Shown piece after piece: positions 7,581-15,878 of a DNA stretch of 16,734 nt. Position 1 is the stretch's first letter. Each line of letters opens with the position of its first letter. The stretch is from Flavobacteriaceae bacterium (GTDB taxonomy: Bacteria > Bacteroidota > Bacteroidia > Flavobacteriales > Flavobacteriaceae). Location of the stretch: NCBI GenBank assembly GCA_018672145.1, contig JABHGH010000003.1:1-16734 (forward strand), given 5' to 3'. The notes under the pieces were generated by a model, which had not been told where the DNA came from, searched no databases, and saw only the letters and a list, made by a program, of their open reading frames with translations. Both the position numbers and the translations under genes were made by a program.

Positions 7581-7754
7581 TAGGTCTGTCAACGCCTGGT
7601 GATTGGTCGCGAACGAGTCTAACCATTAATAGTTATTCGTCAATAGCAATTCACTTTTATTTCGCGTTTCAGCTCTCCATCCCCCCACATCTCCATTCTT
7701 GTTAAACAGTAATGATTTTTTACTAATAAAAACCAAAACACCCAACCTGAAAAA

Positions 7755-7844
7755 CAGAGGAAAGAGTAAACGATTCGTTTTTTATCGGCGATTCGACAAT
7801 TGCTTTTTGATTAATTTACTGCTCATGTTTACCTCTGACGAATC
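7755..7844. repeat. Cluster of palindromes and inverted repeats upstream of thiL
   Basis: CAGAG and GTAAAC (7755-7759 and 7766-7771, separated by GAAAGA) pair with GTTTACCTCTG at 7827-7837, an 11-bp inverted repeat with a 6-nt insertion in the left arm. Inside lie two 9-bp palindromes, ACGATTCGT (7770-7778) and ATCGGCGAT (7784-7792), separated by five T. CGATTCG occurs twice in direct orientation (7771 and 7789), and the inverse copy CGAATC at 7839-7844 touches the -33 box of the thiL promoter. These could be operator sites for an unknown regulator; no regulator gene is in view. Confidence 0.4.
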
Positions 7845-7875
7845 TTTGTGATGGACTAAAAAAACGCTAATTTTG
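7845..7875 (+). promoter_or_regulatory. Predicted promoter of thiL, nearly leaderless
   Basis: TTTG at 7845-7848 and TAATTTTG at 7868-7875 match the Bacteroidota -33 and -7 boxes exactly, with a 19-nt spacer. The thiL ATG is at 7880, only four bases after the -7 box, so the transcript is expected to start at or within a few bases of the start codon. That would make thiL mRNA leaderless or nearly so and leaves no room for a 5' riboswitch downstream of this promoter. Confidence 0.65.
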
Positions 7876-7879
7876 CCGC

Positions 7880-8917
7880 ATGCTTGAGAACAAAGAACCC
7901 ACCAAAACTCCACTTGACAGCTTGGGGGAGTTTGCCCTAATCGACCATCTCACCAAATCAGCAACTACTAGTTTGCCGTCAACCGTTTTGGGTATAGGTG
8001 ACGATGCTGCGGTACTTAAACACGATGGTGAAACCATCGTCAGTACCGATATGCTTATTGAAGGCATACACTTTGATCTTGCCTTTATGCCACTTAAACA
8101 CTTAGGGTATAAGGCAGTGGTTGTGAACCTGTCTGATATTTATGCGATGGGGGCTCAGGCAACACAAGTATTGGTGTCTCTAGCCGTTTCAAATCGCTTT
8201 CCGCTTGAAGCGGTTGAGGAATTATATGCAGGAATCCACTTGGCATGTAAGACCTACGGTGTGGATCTGGTGGGTGGAGACACGACCTCTTCACAGCAGG
8301 GCTTACAGTTATCTGTAACGGCTTTGGGGACAGCCCCAAAAACAGGGGCAGTGTTGCGAAGCGGTGCTTCTGAAAATGACCTTTTGGTGGTGAGCGGGGA
8401 TATCGGAGGAGCCTATATGGGCTTGCAAGTTCTCGCACGTGAAAACGAAGTGTTTAAAGCCAATCCCAAACACCAACCCGATCTTGAACCTTACAGCTAT
8501 TTGGTGGAGCGTCAACTCAAGCCCGAAGCACGAAAAGATGTGATTTCCTTGCTGCAAGACCTAAAGGTGCGTCCTACATCTATGATTGACATAAGCGATG
8601 GTTTGTCTTCTGAGGTCATGCATCTTTGCAAGCAAAGCGAAGTGGGTTGTCGCCTTTATGAGGATAAAATTCCACTAGACCCGCAGTTTATCAATGTGTG
8701 TGAGGAATTTAGCCTCGACAGCACAACCATTGCCCTAAGTGGAGGCGAAGACTATGAGTTGCTTTTTACGATTAAACAAGGCGATTTTACAAAAATAAAA
8801 GGCAATCCAAACCTCACGGTCATTGGACATATGACTGCCAAAGGCACTGAACCTTCATTGGTTACCCGCGCGGAGGAAGTAATTCCCCTAAAAGCACAGG
8901 GCTGGAAAGCGTTTTAA
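7880..8917 (+). CDS. thiL: Thiamine-monophosphate kinase
   Basis: ThiL phosphorylates thiamine monophosphate with ATP to give thiamine diphosphate, the active cofactor, in the cytosol. The 345-residue protein has the AIR-synthase/PurM-like fold motifs in order: GIGDDAAV at 38-45, STDMLIEGIHF at 55-65 (metal and substrate binding), NLSDIYAMGA at 83-92, VGGDTTSS at 131-138, then MIDISDGLSSEVMHL and LSGGEDYELLF in the C-terminal half. Length and motif order are as usual. The gene is single in the window, divergent from the suf string and convergent with the peptidase gene, whose stop codon it overlaps by four bases. No other thiamine gene is present here. The ATG at 7880 directly follows a strong promoter, which supports this start. 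Confidence 0.95.
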   Translation: MLENKEPTKTPLDSLGEFALIDHLTKSATTSLPSTVLGIGDDAAVLKHDGETIVSTDMLIEGIHFDLAFMPLKHLGYKAVVVNLSDIYAMGAQATQVLVSLAVSNRFPLEAVEELYAGIHLACKTYGVDLVGGDTTSSQQGLQLSVTALGTAPKTGAVLRSGASENDLLVVSGDIGGAYMGLQVLARENEVFKANPKHQPDLEPYSYLVERQLKPEARKDVISLLQDLKVRPTSMIDISDGLSSEVMHLCKQSEVGCRLYEDKIPLDPQFINVCEEFSLDSTTIALSGGEDYELLFTIKQGDFTKIKGNPNLTVIGHMTAKGTEPSLVTRAEEVIPLKAQGWKAF

Positions 8918-10206
8918 GTATTCATCAACCCCTCAATTTCGTCGGGATCTATTGGAATATTTTTCATCAAATTCAAGGGCTCGCCTTGGGCTTGTATCAC
9001 CACGTCGTCCTCTAGCCGAATCCCAAAGCCCTCATCGGGGATATAGATGCCTGGCTCTACGGTAAAAACCATATGAGCACCCATGGGCTGGTCGAGTACT
9101 CCGTAGTCATGGGTGTCGAGACCTAAGTGATGGGAGGTGCCATGCATAAAGTATTTTTTATAGGCGGGTGACTTCTTCGTTTCGTTTTGTATATCAGCCT
9201 TGTCCAGTAAGCCCAAGCCCAATAATTCTGCAGACATTAGCTTGCCTACTTCCTCATGGTATGCATTCCAATAGGCTCCTGGCACAAGGAGTTTGGTGGC
9301 TTCTTCCTTTACACGTAATACCGCCTTATAGACCGCACGCTGACGTTTGCTAAATCGACCTGAAACGGGAATAGTTCGTGTCATATCAGAGGAGTAGTTT
9401 CCATACTCCGCCGCGACATCCATCAATAACAAATCACCAGCTTTACACTCTTGATTGTTTTCGATATAGTGCAACACATTAGCATTGGCACCCGAGGCAA
9501 TAATAGGCGTGTATGCAAAGCCTTTGGATCGGTTTCTCAAAAACGTATGGGCGTATTCGGCTTCGATTTCATATTCCCAAACACCCGGTTTGACAAAGCC
9601 TAAAACACGTCGAAATCCCTTTTCGGTGATGGAACAGGCAGTTTGGATATGTCCAATTTCTTCGGGTGACTTTACTGCACGTAATCCTTGTAAGATAAAG
9701 TTGCTTTTGTTGTAGCTGTGCTTGGGGAGTTGTTCTTTACACCAGTTAATAAACCGATCTTCTCGGGTCTGTGTTTCCACACTTGCACGATAGTGTTCAT
9801 TGGTATTGATATAAATGTTGTTGAATTCTTTTGCCAAGGACAAAAAATGATCTTGAAATTTAGATGTCCATTTCACAGTCGAAATCCCTGACACCTTGGT
9901 GGCTTCTGCTTGGGTGAGTTTATGGCCTTCCCAAACAGCGATATGTGTATTGGTTTCACGAACAAAAACCACTTGGCGAAGAGCAGGGTCTTTGGCGTCT
10001 GGACAGAGAACCAAAATGGTTTCTTCTTGATCAATACCGGTGAGGTAAAACAAGTCGCGGTGTTGTTCAAATGGTAGAGTGCTGTCTGCACTAACAGGGT
10101 AGATGTCATTGGAATTAAACACGGCAATGCTGTTTGGCTTTAACTGTGCGATAAATCGTTGACGGTTTTTCGCAAAAACAGACGAGGGGAGGGGATTGTA
10201 TTTCAT
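8914..10206 (-). CDS. pepP: M24 family aminopeptidase P (Xaa-Pro aminopeptidase)
   Basis: This 430-residue metallopeptidase removes an N-terminal residue that precedes proline. Residues 1 to about 135 form the AMP_N domain (note DLFYLTGIDQEETILVL), and the rest is the pita-bread catalytic domain. The five metal ligands are visible: Asp263 (LLLMDVAAEYG), Asp274 (SSDMTRTIPVSG), His359 (HGTSHHLGLDTHD), Glu384 (FTVEPGIYI) and Glu399 (IRLEDDVVI), matching the two-metal site of E. coli PepP. There is no signal peptide, so it acts in the cytosol. It ends tail to tail with thiL, sharing four bases, and starts 44 nt from the divergent sortilin-type gene. The A of the neighbouring dyad lies right at its ATG, so initiation or transcription there could be controlled together with the neighbour. 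Confidence 0.93.
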   Translation of the reverse strand: MKYNPLPSSVFAKNRQRFIAQLKPNSIAVFNSNDIYPVSADSTLPFEQHRDLFYLTGIDQEETILVLCPDAKDPALRQVVFVRETNTHIAVWEGHKLTQAEATKVSGISTVKWTSKFQDHFLSLAKEFNNIYINTNEHYRASVETQTREDRFINWCKEQLPKHSYNKSNFILQGLRAVKSPEEIGHIQTACSITEKGFRRVLGFVKPGVWEYEIEAEYAHTFLRNRSKGFAYTPIIASGANANVLHYIENNQECKAGDLLLMDVAAEYGNYSSDMTRTIPVSGRFSKRQRAVYKAVLRVKEEATKLLVPGAYWNAYHEEVGKLMSAELLGLGLLDKADIQNETKKSPAYKKYFMHGTSHHLGLDTHDYGVLDQPMGAHMVFTVEPGIYIPDEGFGIRLEDDVVIQAQGEPLNLMKNIPIDPDEIEGLMNT

Positions 10207-10238
10207 ACTGTAAAGTAAAAAAAATTTATCTTCACAGT
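10207..10238. promoter_or_regulatory. Dyad in the 44-nt divergent spacer, possible operator
   Basis: ACTGTAAAG at 10207-10215 and CTTCACAGT at 10230-10238 form an inverted repeat with one mismatch in nine pairs and a 14-nt A/T-rich centre. One more pair (10206 with 10239) extends it into the pepP start codon. The spacer is too short for two separate full promoters, and no good TAnnTTTG box was found in either direction (TAAATTTT on the minus strand is one base off). The dyad could be a shared operator or a hairpin in the leader. Confidence 0.35.
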
Positions 10239-10250
10239 AAAATAAACACC

Positions 10251-13070
10251 ATGAAGAACCTTTTATTTATTTTTGGAGTGGTAGTTGCTTTTGCTCAGCC
10301 CGCTGCTACCACGTCCAAAGACCTACTTGAATCGACACTTACTTTAGATCGTATAACATCTCAATCGCTAGTTGGCAAACTCCCCTTTGTCAATATTGGA
10401 CCTAGTGTAATGAGTGGTCGGGTTGTCGATCTTGCCGTAAATCCTGACGCACCACATGAGTTTTATGTGGGCTATGCATCGGGTGGCTTGTGGTATTCGA
10501 ACAACAATGGAACAACTTTTACCCCAGTCATGGACAACAGCCCAACACAAAATATCGGAGATATCGCCGTTCACTGGCCAACACATACGATTTATGTGGG
10601 AACTGGCGAAAACAACTCGTCTCGCTCATCCTATGCAGGAATCGGAATACTCAAATCCACAGATAAAGGTGCTTCTTGGCAACATATGGGCTTGGCAGAC
10701 TCACATCATATTGGAAAAATTGAAATCAACCCGAACAATCCTGACGAGGTTATTGTAGGAGTGACGGGTCATTTATATACGCCAAACGACATGCGCGGAA
10801 TTTTCAAAACCACAAATGGGGGAATCACTTGGACACAAACACTATCGATAGGCGACACAACAGGTATCATTGATATTAGCGTTGCTCCCGAGAATTTTGA
10901 AATCCAATACGCTTCCGCATGGGAAAAAGACCGAAAAGCATGGGATTTTGTAGGGAGTGGCGAAAAATCAGGACTCTATAAAAGCACTGACGCGGGATCT
11001 TCATGGACCCTAATGAGCACTCCCAAAAGTGGCTTTCCTCAGGGTACAGGAGTCGGTCGAATTGGAGTAGCAGCTTTTAATGCCAAGACAGTATATGTGA
11101 TTATCGACAATCAAGACCGCCGTCTAAACGATGAAAAAGCAGAGAGAAAACTCACAAAAAATGATTTTGAAACCATCTCTTTAGAAGGGTTCTTTACCAT
11201 TGACGAAGAACTGTTATCAGCATTTTTGAAAGAAAATAATTTTCCAAAAAAACATACTGTTAAAAGTATTCGAACAGAAATTCGTGATGGAAAGCTCAAA
11301 CCTTCCGACCTAGCGCTATACCTCAGCGATGCCAATAGTGATTTATTTGACACACCAGTCATTGGGGCACAAGTATTTCGTAGTGATGATTGGGGCATTA
11401 CCTGGACAAAAACCCACAGCGACTACCTCGACGATTTGTACTACAGCTACGGGTATTATTTCGGAAAAATTCATGTTACTCCGTCCAATGTAGACCGAAT
11501 TTATATTTACGGTGTACCTATGCTGACCTCATCTGACGGAGGAGAAACGTTCACGACTCTTGATGCGCCCAACGCGCATGTCGATCATCATGCTCTTTGG
11601 ATCAATCCAAGCAACCCCAAACACCTAATCAATGGAAATGATGGTGGCGTTAACATCAGCTATGATTGTGGTGAAAATTGGATGAAATCCAATCAGCCAT
11701 CGGTTGGACAATTCTACACCGTTTATGCAGATGAGCAAACGCCTTACCACGTGTATGGCGGCTTACAAGACAATGGTGTGTGGGAAGCAGCACACACAAG
11801 TCGTGAAAGTGTGGCGTGGCAGCAGTCAGGACACAACAATTGGACTGGGATTATGGGTGGCGATGGAATGCAAATCCAAGTCGATAAAAACAACGCAAAC
11901 ATCGTTTACACCGGCTATCAGTTTGGAAACTACTTCAGGATCAATCGTGAGACAAAGAAGCGCACTTATATCCAACCCAAACACAAGTTGGGCGAGGCAC
12001 CGTTGCGGTTCAATTGGCAAACACCTATCTTACTGTCTCCACACAACAATGACATCTTGTATTTTGGAAGCAATAAACTCCACCGATCACTCAATCGTGG
12101 GGATGAATGGACAACGATTTCAGAGGATTTGACAAAAGGAGCGAAAGAAGGGAATGTACCATACGGAACATTGTCAGCAATCGACGAATCACGATTCCAT
12201 TTTGGTCATCTTGTTGTGGGTTCAGACGACGGTCAAATTCATCTTACAACAGATGGGGGATCTGCTTGGCAACGCATCAGCGATGACTTACCACAAGACT
12301 TATGGGTGAGCCGCGTGCAATTTTCAAAGCACAATGAGTCTCGAATCTACGCCACTTTGAACGGGTATCGTTGGGATGATTTTAAAGCATATATATACTC
12401 TTCAGATGACTATGGTAAAAATTGGCGTTCGATTTCCAACAACTTACCACTTTCAGCCGTAAACGTTATTAGCGAAGACCACACGAATGAGGATATTTTA
12501 TATGTCGGAACAGACAATGGACTGTTTGTGAGTATCGATCAAGGGGAGAATTGGCAGATGTTTGACGCTGATTTTCCAAGAGTGGCGGTCCACGATTTGT
12601 TTGTTCAGGAGCGAGACAACGATTTATTGGTTGGTACGCATGGGCGATCCATTTATTTGCTTGAACTTGAGGCTGTGCAAGAACTCCCAACGGTAACAAA
12701 CAAAGCGGTGGCGGTGCTTGCACCAAAACCCCAAAAACATAAAACGAGTTGGGGGCAAAAACGAAGGACTTGGGATGACGCAAAAACGCCTGATTTTTGG
12801 TTTACTTTTTTTGCGAAAAACCCAACTGTGGGCACTTGGCATTTGGTGTCTGATAAAAATGTTGTCCTGTTTGAAGAGGAGGTAGAACTTGCTAAAGGCC
12901 TTCAGCAGGTTTCGTATGATTTGATTATTCAGGAAAAGGCGCTTAAAAAATATTCTCGCAAGCACAAAACAGAAGTTAAACCTGCTGACGATGGCCGTGT
13001 GTACCTACCAAAAGGAAGTTATCAATTGTTATGGAACGACGAGCCTCAAACAACCTTGAAAATCGAGTAG
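10251..13070 (+). CDS. Exported sortilin/BNR-repeat beta-propeller protein
   Basis: The 939-residue protein starts with a signal peptide (about residues 1-16, hydrophobic run ending AFAQ). The body carries eleven Asp-box (BNR) motifs of the form S-x-D-x-G-x-x-W: at about 83, 136, 187, 245, 378, 427, 470, 613, 666, 717 and 761. This spacing indicates one or two large beta-propellers like the VPS10/sortilin domain or the GH74-type fold. Residues about 290-370 form a charged, helix-prone insert with no Asp box. Residues about 815-939 form a separate C-terminal region with no recognisable type IX secretion sorting domain. Such proteins are often labelled glycosyl hydrolase, but no sialidase FRIP motif or clear catalytic acid is seen, so a binding or protein-interaction role is as likely. 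It has no evident functional link to its neighbours. Confidence 0.8.
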   Translation: MKNLLFIFGVVVAFAQPAATTSKDLLESTLTLDRITSQSLVGKLPFVNIGPSVMSGRVVDLAVNPDAPHEFYVGYASGGLWYSNNNGTTFTPVMDNSPTQNIGDIAVHWPTHTIYVGTGENNSSRSSYAGIGILKSTDKGASWQHMGLADSHHIGKIEINPNNPDEVIVGVTGHLYTPNDMRGIFKTTNGGITWTQTLSIGDTTGIIDISVAPENFEIQYASAWEKDRKAWDFVGSGEKSGLYKSTDAGSSWTLMSTPKSGFPQGTGVGRIGVAAFNAKTVYVIIDNQDRRLNDEKAERKLTKNDFETISLEGFFTIDEELLSAFLKENNFPKKHTVKSIRTEIRDGKLKPSDLALYLSDANSDLFDTPVIGAQVFRSDDWGITWTKTHSDYLDDLYYSYGYYFGKIHVTPSNVDRIYIYGVPMLTSSDGGETFTTLDAPNAHVDHHALWINPSNPKHLINGNDGGVNISYDCGENWMKSNQPSVGQFYTVYADEQTPYHVYGGLQDNGVWEAAHTSRESVAWQQSGHNNWTGIMGGDGMQIQVDKNNANIVYTGYQFGNYFRINRETKKRTYIQPKHKLGEAPLRFNWQTPILLSPHNNDILYFGSNKLHRSLNRGDEWTTISEDLTKGAKEGNVPYGTLSAIDESRFHFGHLVVGSDDGQIHLTTDGGSAWQRISDDLPQDLWVSRVQFSKHNESRIYATLNGYRWDDFKAYIYSSDDYGKNWRSISNNLPLSAVNVISEDHTNEDILYVGTDNGLFVSIDQGENWQMFDADFPRVAVHDLFVQERDNDLLVGTHGRSIYLLELEAVQELPTVTNKAVAVLAPKPQKHKTSWGQKRRTWDDAKTPDFWFTFFAKNPTVGTWHLVSDKNVVLFEEEVELAKGLQQVSYDLIIQEKALKKYSRKHKTEVKPADDGRVYLPKGSYQLLWNDEPQTTLKIE

Positions 13071-13097
13071 TTTGTTTGATGACAAATGAACATTTTT
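13070..13097 (+). terminator. Possible weak intrinsic terminator after the propeller gene
   Basis: GTTTGTTTG (13070-13078) and CAAATGAAC (13083-13091) can form a 9-bp stem, including two G-T pairs, with the 4-nt loop ATGA. Five T follow at 13093-13097. The stem begins at the last base of the stop codon. It is A/T-rich and weak, so this is a tentative call; it would separate the propeller gene from the sdh operon. Confidence 0.35.
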
Positions 13098-13157
13098 GCC
13101 AAAAGAACATACAATCTTCAATAAACTTGATAAAATCGCATTAAATAGCCGAAATCC

Positions 13158-13189
13158 TTTGGTCGTCAAGCGTTCAGCACCTAATTTTG
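13158..13189 (+). promoter_or_regulatory. Predicted promoter of the sdhCAB operon
   Basis: TTTG at 13158-13161 and TAATTTTG at 13182-13189 match the Bacteroidota -33 and -7 boxes, with a 20-nt spacer (the usual is about 19). Transcription would start near 13193, leaving a leader of about 20 nt, rich in A, before the sdhC ATG at 13214. The same TAATTTTG box serves thiL. Confidence 0.6.
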
Positions 13190-13213
13190 CATCAATAATT
13201 AGTTAAAAAAACT

Positions 13214-13873
13214 ATGGGAGTTCTCTTGTCTTCTACGATTTTGCGAAAGGTGGCCATGGCCCTATCCGGTCTCTTTTTGATACTCTTTCTGCTACAGCAT
13301 TTCGCCATCAATATTACTTCTGTATTTAGTGAAGAGATTTTTAATCAGTTTTCCCATTTTATGGGCATCAACCCAATCGTACAATTTCTTCTACAACCCA
13401 TTTTGATATTTGGCGTTATTTTTCACTTTGTAATGGGCTTTGTGCTTGATATTCAAAACCGCCGCGCAAGGGGAACACGTTATGCTGTTTACAAAGGCAA
13501 TGCCAATGCGAGTTGGGTGTCACGTAATATGCTGATATCTGGCGCAACAATATTGGCATTCTTGGCTTTGCACTTCTATGACTTTTGGGTTCCAGAAATC
13601 AATTATAAATACATCGAAGTTTTGCCTGAAGATCCCAATCGATACTACGAAGAATTGGTGCACAAATTTGAGGACCTCACTAGAGTTATCCTCTATGTTA
13701 TTTCGTTTTTCTTTTTAGCGCTTCACCTGTCACATGGATTTTCATCATCCTTTCAGTCAATGGGTTTTAACAACAAATACAAGCCAGTGCTCAATTCACT
13801 TGGAAAAGTTTATGCCATCGGAATTCCTGCTGGCTTTGCGTTCATTGCTATATTTCATTTTTTAAATCACTAA
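13214..13873 (+). CDS. sdhC: Succinate dehydrogenase cytochrome b558 subunit
   Basis: This 219-residue membrane protein anchors the SdhAB dimer and passes electrons to the quinone pool. Five hydrophobic segments can be seen: about 13-34, 55-79, 104-123, 155-176 and 197-216. Histidines within or at the ends of these helices are candidates for haem b ligands: His29 (LLQHFAIN), His71 (IFHFVMGF), His120 (LALHFYDFW) and His171/His174 (LALHLSHGF). The single five-helix subunit carrying the haem, with no separate SdhD, is the b558 type seen in Bacteroidota, Bacillus and Wolinella. Its gene is the first of three; sdhA begins one base after its stop. The ATG at 13214 follows a clear promoter by about 25 nt. 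Confidence 0.93.
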   Translation: MGVLLSSTILRKVAMALSGLFLILFLLQHFAINITSVFSEEIFNQFSHFMGINPIVQFLLQPILIFGVIFHFVMGFVLDIQNRRARGTRYAVYKGNANASWVSRNMLISGATILAFLALHFYDFWVPEINYKYIEVLPEDPNRYYEELVHKFEDLTRVILYVISFFFLALHLSHGFSSSFQSMGFNNKYKPVLNSLGKVYAIGIPAGFAFIAIFHFLNH

Positions 13874-13874
13874 C

Positions 13875-15878
13875 ATGACCAAACTAAATGCTCATATTCC
13901 TGAAGGTCCACTAGCTGATAAATGGACGACGCATAAAAATAACATTCGCTTGGTGAGTCCTGCAAACAAACGTCAGATTGATGTGATTGTCGTTGGAACA
14001 GGACTAGCTGGAGGCTCCGCTGCCGCAACCCTCGCCGAACTCGGCTATAACGTGAAAGCATTTTGCTTTCAAGACTCACCACGTCGCGCACACTCTATTG
14101 CTGCGCAAGGAGGAATCAACGCAGCGAAAAACTATCAAGGGGATGGAGACTCAATTCACCGCTTGTTTTATGACACCGTAAAAGGAGGAGATTACCGGTC
14201 CAGAGAAGCAAACGTGCACCGATTAGCTGAGGTTTCAACCAATATCATTGACCAGTGTGTTGCCCAGGGGGTTCCCTTTGCACGTGACTATGGCGGGTTG
14301 CTCGACAACCGATCGTTTGGTGGGGGACTTGTATCTAGAACATTTTATGCCAAAGGGCAAACAGGTCAGCAACTCTTGCTAGGGGCATATTCTGCGATGA
14401 ACCGACAAATTGGTCGGGGTAAAATCAAAATGTATAGCCGTCACGAAATGCTCGACCTGGTAAAAGTAGATGGGAAAGCACGTGGGATTATCACTCGTAA
14501 TCTTATCACAGGGGAAATCGAACGCCATGCAGCGCATGCTATCGTTATTGCTTCTGGAGGATACGGAAATCTGTTTTACCTCTCAACCAACGCGATGGGC
14601 AGTAATGTAACAGCCGCTTGGAAAATACACAAACAAGGTGCATATTTTGCGAATCCTTGTTTCACACAAATTCATCCCACATGTATTCCCGTGTCTGGAG
14701 ATCATCAGTCCAAATTGACATTGATGTCAGAATCTCTCCGCAATGATGGTCGTATTTGGGTGCCAAAAAAGAAAGAAGATGCAAAGGCAATTCGTGATGG
14801 ACGGCTGAAGCCTACCGATTTAGCAGAGGAAGACCGTGATTATTACCTCGAACGTCGCTATCCAGCTTTCGGAAATCTCGTGCCTCGTGATGTAGCATCG
14901 CGTGCGGCTAAAGAACGTTGTGATGAGGGATTTGGTGTCAATAAAACAGGAGAAGCCGTTTTCTTAGATTTCGCTGCTGCCATTGATCGATATGGTAAAG
15001 AAAAAGCACATGTTAAAGGCTTGGACGAAAATGATTCAGAGCTTGTCGAAACTCTGGGAAAAGATGTGATTAAAGCCAAGTATGGGAACCTTTTCCAGAT
15101 GTATGAAAAGATTGTAGATCAAAACCCTTACGAAACGCCGATGATGATTTATCCAGCCGTGCACTATACGATGGGTGGCGTATGGGTGGATTATAATTTA
15201 ATGACAACCATTCCTGGTTGTTTTGCCATTGGCGAAGCCAATTTTTCCGACCACGGTGCCAACCGACTTGGGGCATCCGCATTAATGCAAGGATTGGCAG
15301 ATGGATACTTTGTCCTGCCATATACCATTGGAGATTATCTTGCCGATGATATTCGAACAGGTAAAATCTCAACAGACTCACCAGAATTTGACGCTGCGGA
15401 ACAAAGCGTGCGCTCGCAAATTGATGCCTTTATCACAAACAAAGGAACCAAAACGGTTGACTATTTCCACCGTAAGCTCGGAAAGATCATTTGGAACAAA
15501 TGCGGAATGTCCCGAAACAAAAAACAATTGGAAGAAGCAATAGCCGAAGTTAAGGCTCTTCGTGAAGAGTTTTATAGGGATGTTTTTGTGCCTGGCACAG
15601 CGAATTCATTTAACGAACCATTGGCGAAAGCACTTCGTGTAGCGGACTTTTTAGAACTCGGAGAATTGTTTGCTAAAGATGCCTTAGAGCGCTTGGAATC
15701 TTGTGGTGGCCACTTCCGTGAAGAATCCCAAACACCAGAAGGTGAGGCCCTTCGTGACGATGATAACTTCACTTTTGTTTCCGCATGGGAGCACAAAGGC
15801 GAGCCGAGCAAAGCAAAGTTGCATAAAGAAGCTCTTACTTATGAGAATATCGAACTGAAAACACGATCATACAAATAA
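13875..15878 (+). CDS. sdhA: Succinate dehydrogenase flavoprotein subunit
   Basis: SdhA oxidises succinate to fumarate with a covalently bound FAD, linking the citric acid cycle to respiration. The 667-residue protein has the dinucleotide motif VVGTGLAGGSAAA with the GxGxxG glycines at 41, 43 and 46. His73 in RAHSIAAQGGINAA is the expected FAD attachment site. His267 in QIHPTCIP and Arg338 in LVPRDVASRAA fit the substrate-binding histidine and the catalytic proton-shuttling arginine of the family. Further conserved stretches are YTMGGVWVDYN and FAIGEANFSDHGANRLGASA. Its length is that of the larger b558-type enzymes (Bacillus, Bacteroides, Wolinella) rather than the roughly 590-residue E. coli form. 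Fumarate reductases of this group look alike, so direction is inferred from lifestyle, not sequence. Confidence 0.96.
   Translation: MTKLNAHIPEGPLADKWTTHKNNIRLVSPANKRQIDVIVVGTGLAGGSAAATLAELGYNVKAFCFQDSPRRAHSIAAQGGINAAKNYQGDGDSIHRLFYDTVKGGDYRSREANVHRLAEVSTNIIDQCVAQGVPFARDYGGLLDNRSFGGGLVSRTFYAKGQTGQQLLLGAYSAMNRQIGRGKIKMYSRHEMLDLVKVDGKARGIITRNLITGEIERHAAHAIVIASGGYGNLFYLSTNAMGSNVTAAWKIHKQGAYFANPCFTQIHPTCIPVSGDHQSKLTLMSESLRNDGRIWVPKKKEDAKAIRDGRLKPTDLAEEDRDYYLERRYPAFGNLVPRDVASRAAKERCDEGFGVNKTGEAVFLDFAAAIDRYGKEKAHVKGLDENDSELVETLGKDVIKAKYGNLFQMYEKIVDQNPYETPMMIYPAVHYTMGGVWVDYNLMTTIPGCFAIGEANFSDHGANRLGASALMQGLADGYFVLPYTIGDYLADDIRTGKISTDSPEFDAAEQSVRSQIDAFITNKGTKTVDYFHRKLGKIIWNKCGMSRNKKQLEEAIAEVKALREEFYRDVFVPGTANSFNEPLAKALRVADFLELGELFAKDALERLESCGGHFREESQTPEGEALRDDDNFTFVSAWEHKGEPSKAKLHKEALTYENIELKTRSYK

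Larger units (their letters stand above)
7523..7879. other. 357-nt divergent intergenic region between suf string and thiL
   Basis: This is the only non-coding stretch longer than 300 nt. The left edge holds a minus-strand promoter for the suf genes and the right edge holds a plus-strand promoter for thiL, each described separately. Between 7755 and 7844 there is a cluster of palindromes and inverted repeats. In the middle part, about 7600-7750, I see only A/T-rich sequence and a run of six C at about 7681-7687, with no convincing gene. I saw no tRNA, no conserved TPP riboswitch elements before thiL and no recognisable regulator gene. Confidence 0.7.

Noticed and set aside
7472..7705. Plus-strand 77-codon open frame reaching into the suf-thiL spacer
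   Set aside because: It begins antisense inside sufA and covers the suf promoter. The product has no recognisable features.
7740..7880. TPP riboswitch before thiL
   Set aside because: The conserved CUGAGA and GAU-type core segments in the right order and spacing were not found, and the promoter lies almost at the ATG.
11120..11360. Frameshift or foreign insertion in the propeller gene, suggested by the change to charged, helical sequence
   Set aside because: The frame stays open throughout and Asp boxes resume in the same frame on the far side; an inserted subdomain is the simpler reading.
10251..13070. Sialidase identity based on Asp boxes
   Set aside because: Asp boxes occur in many propellers. 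The N-terminal FRIP motif and the arginine triad of sialidases were not seen.
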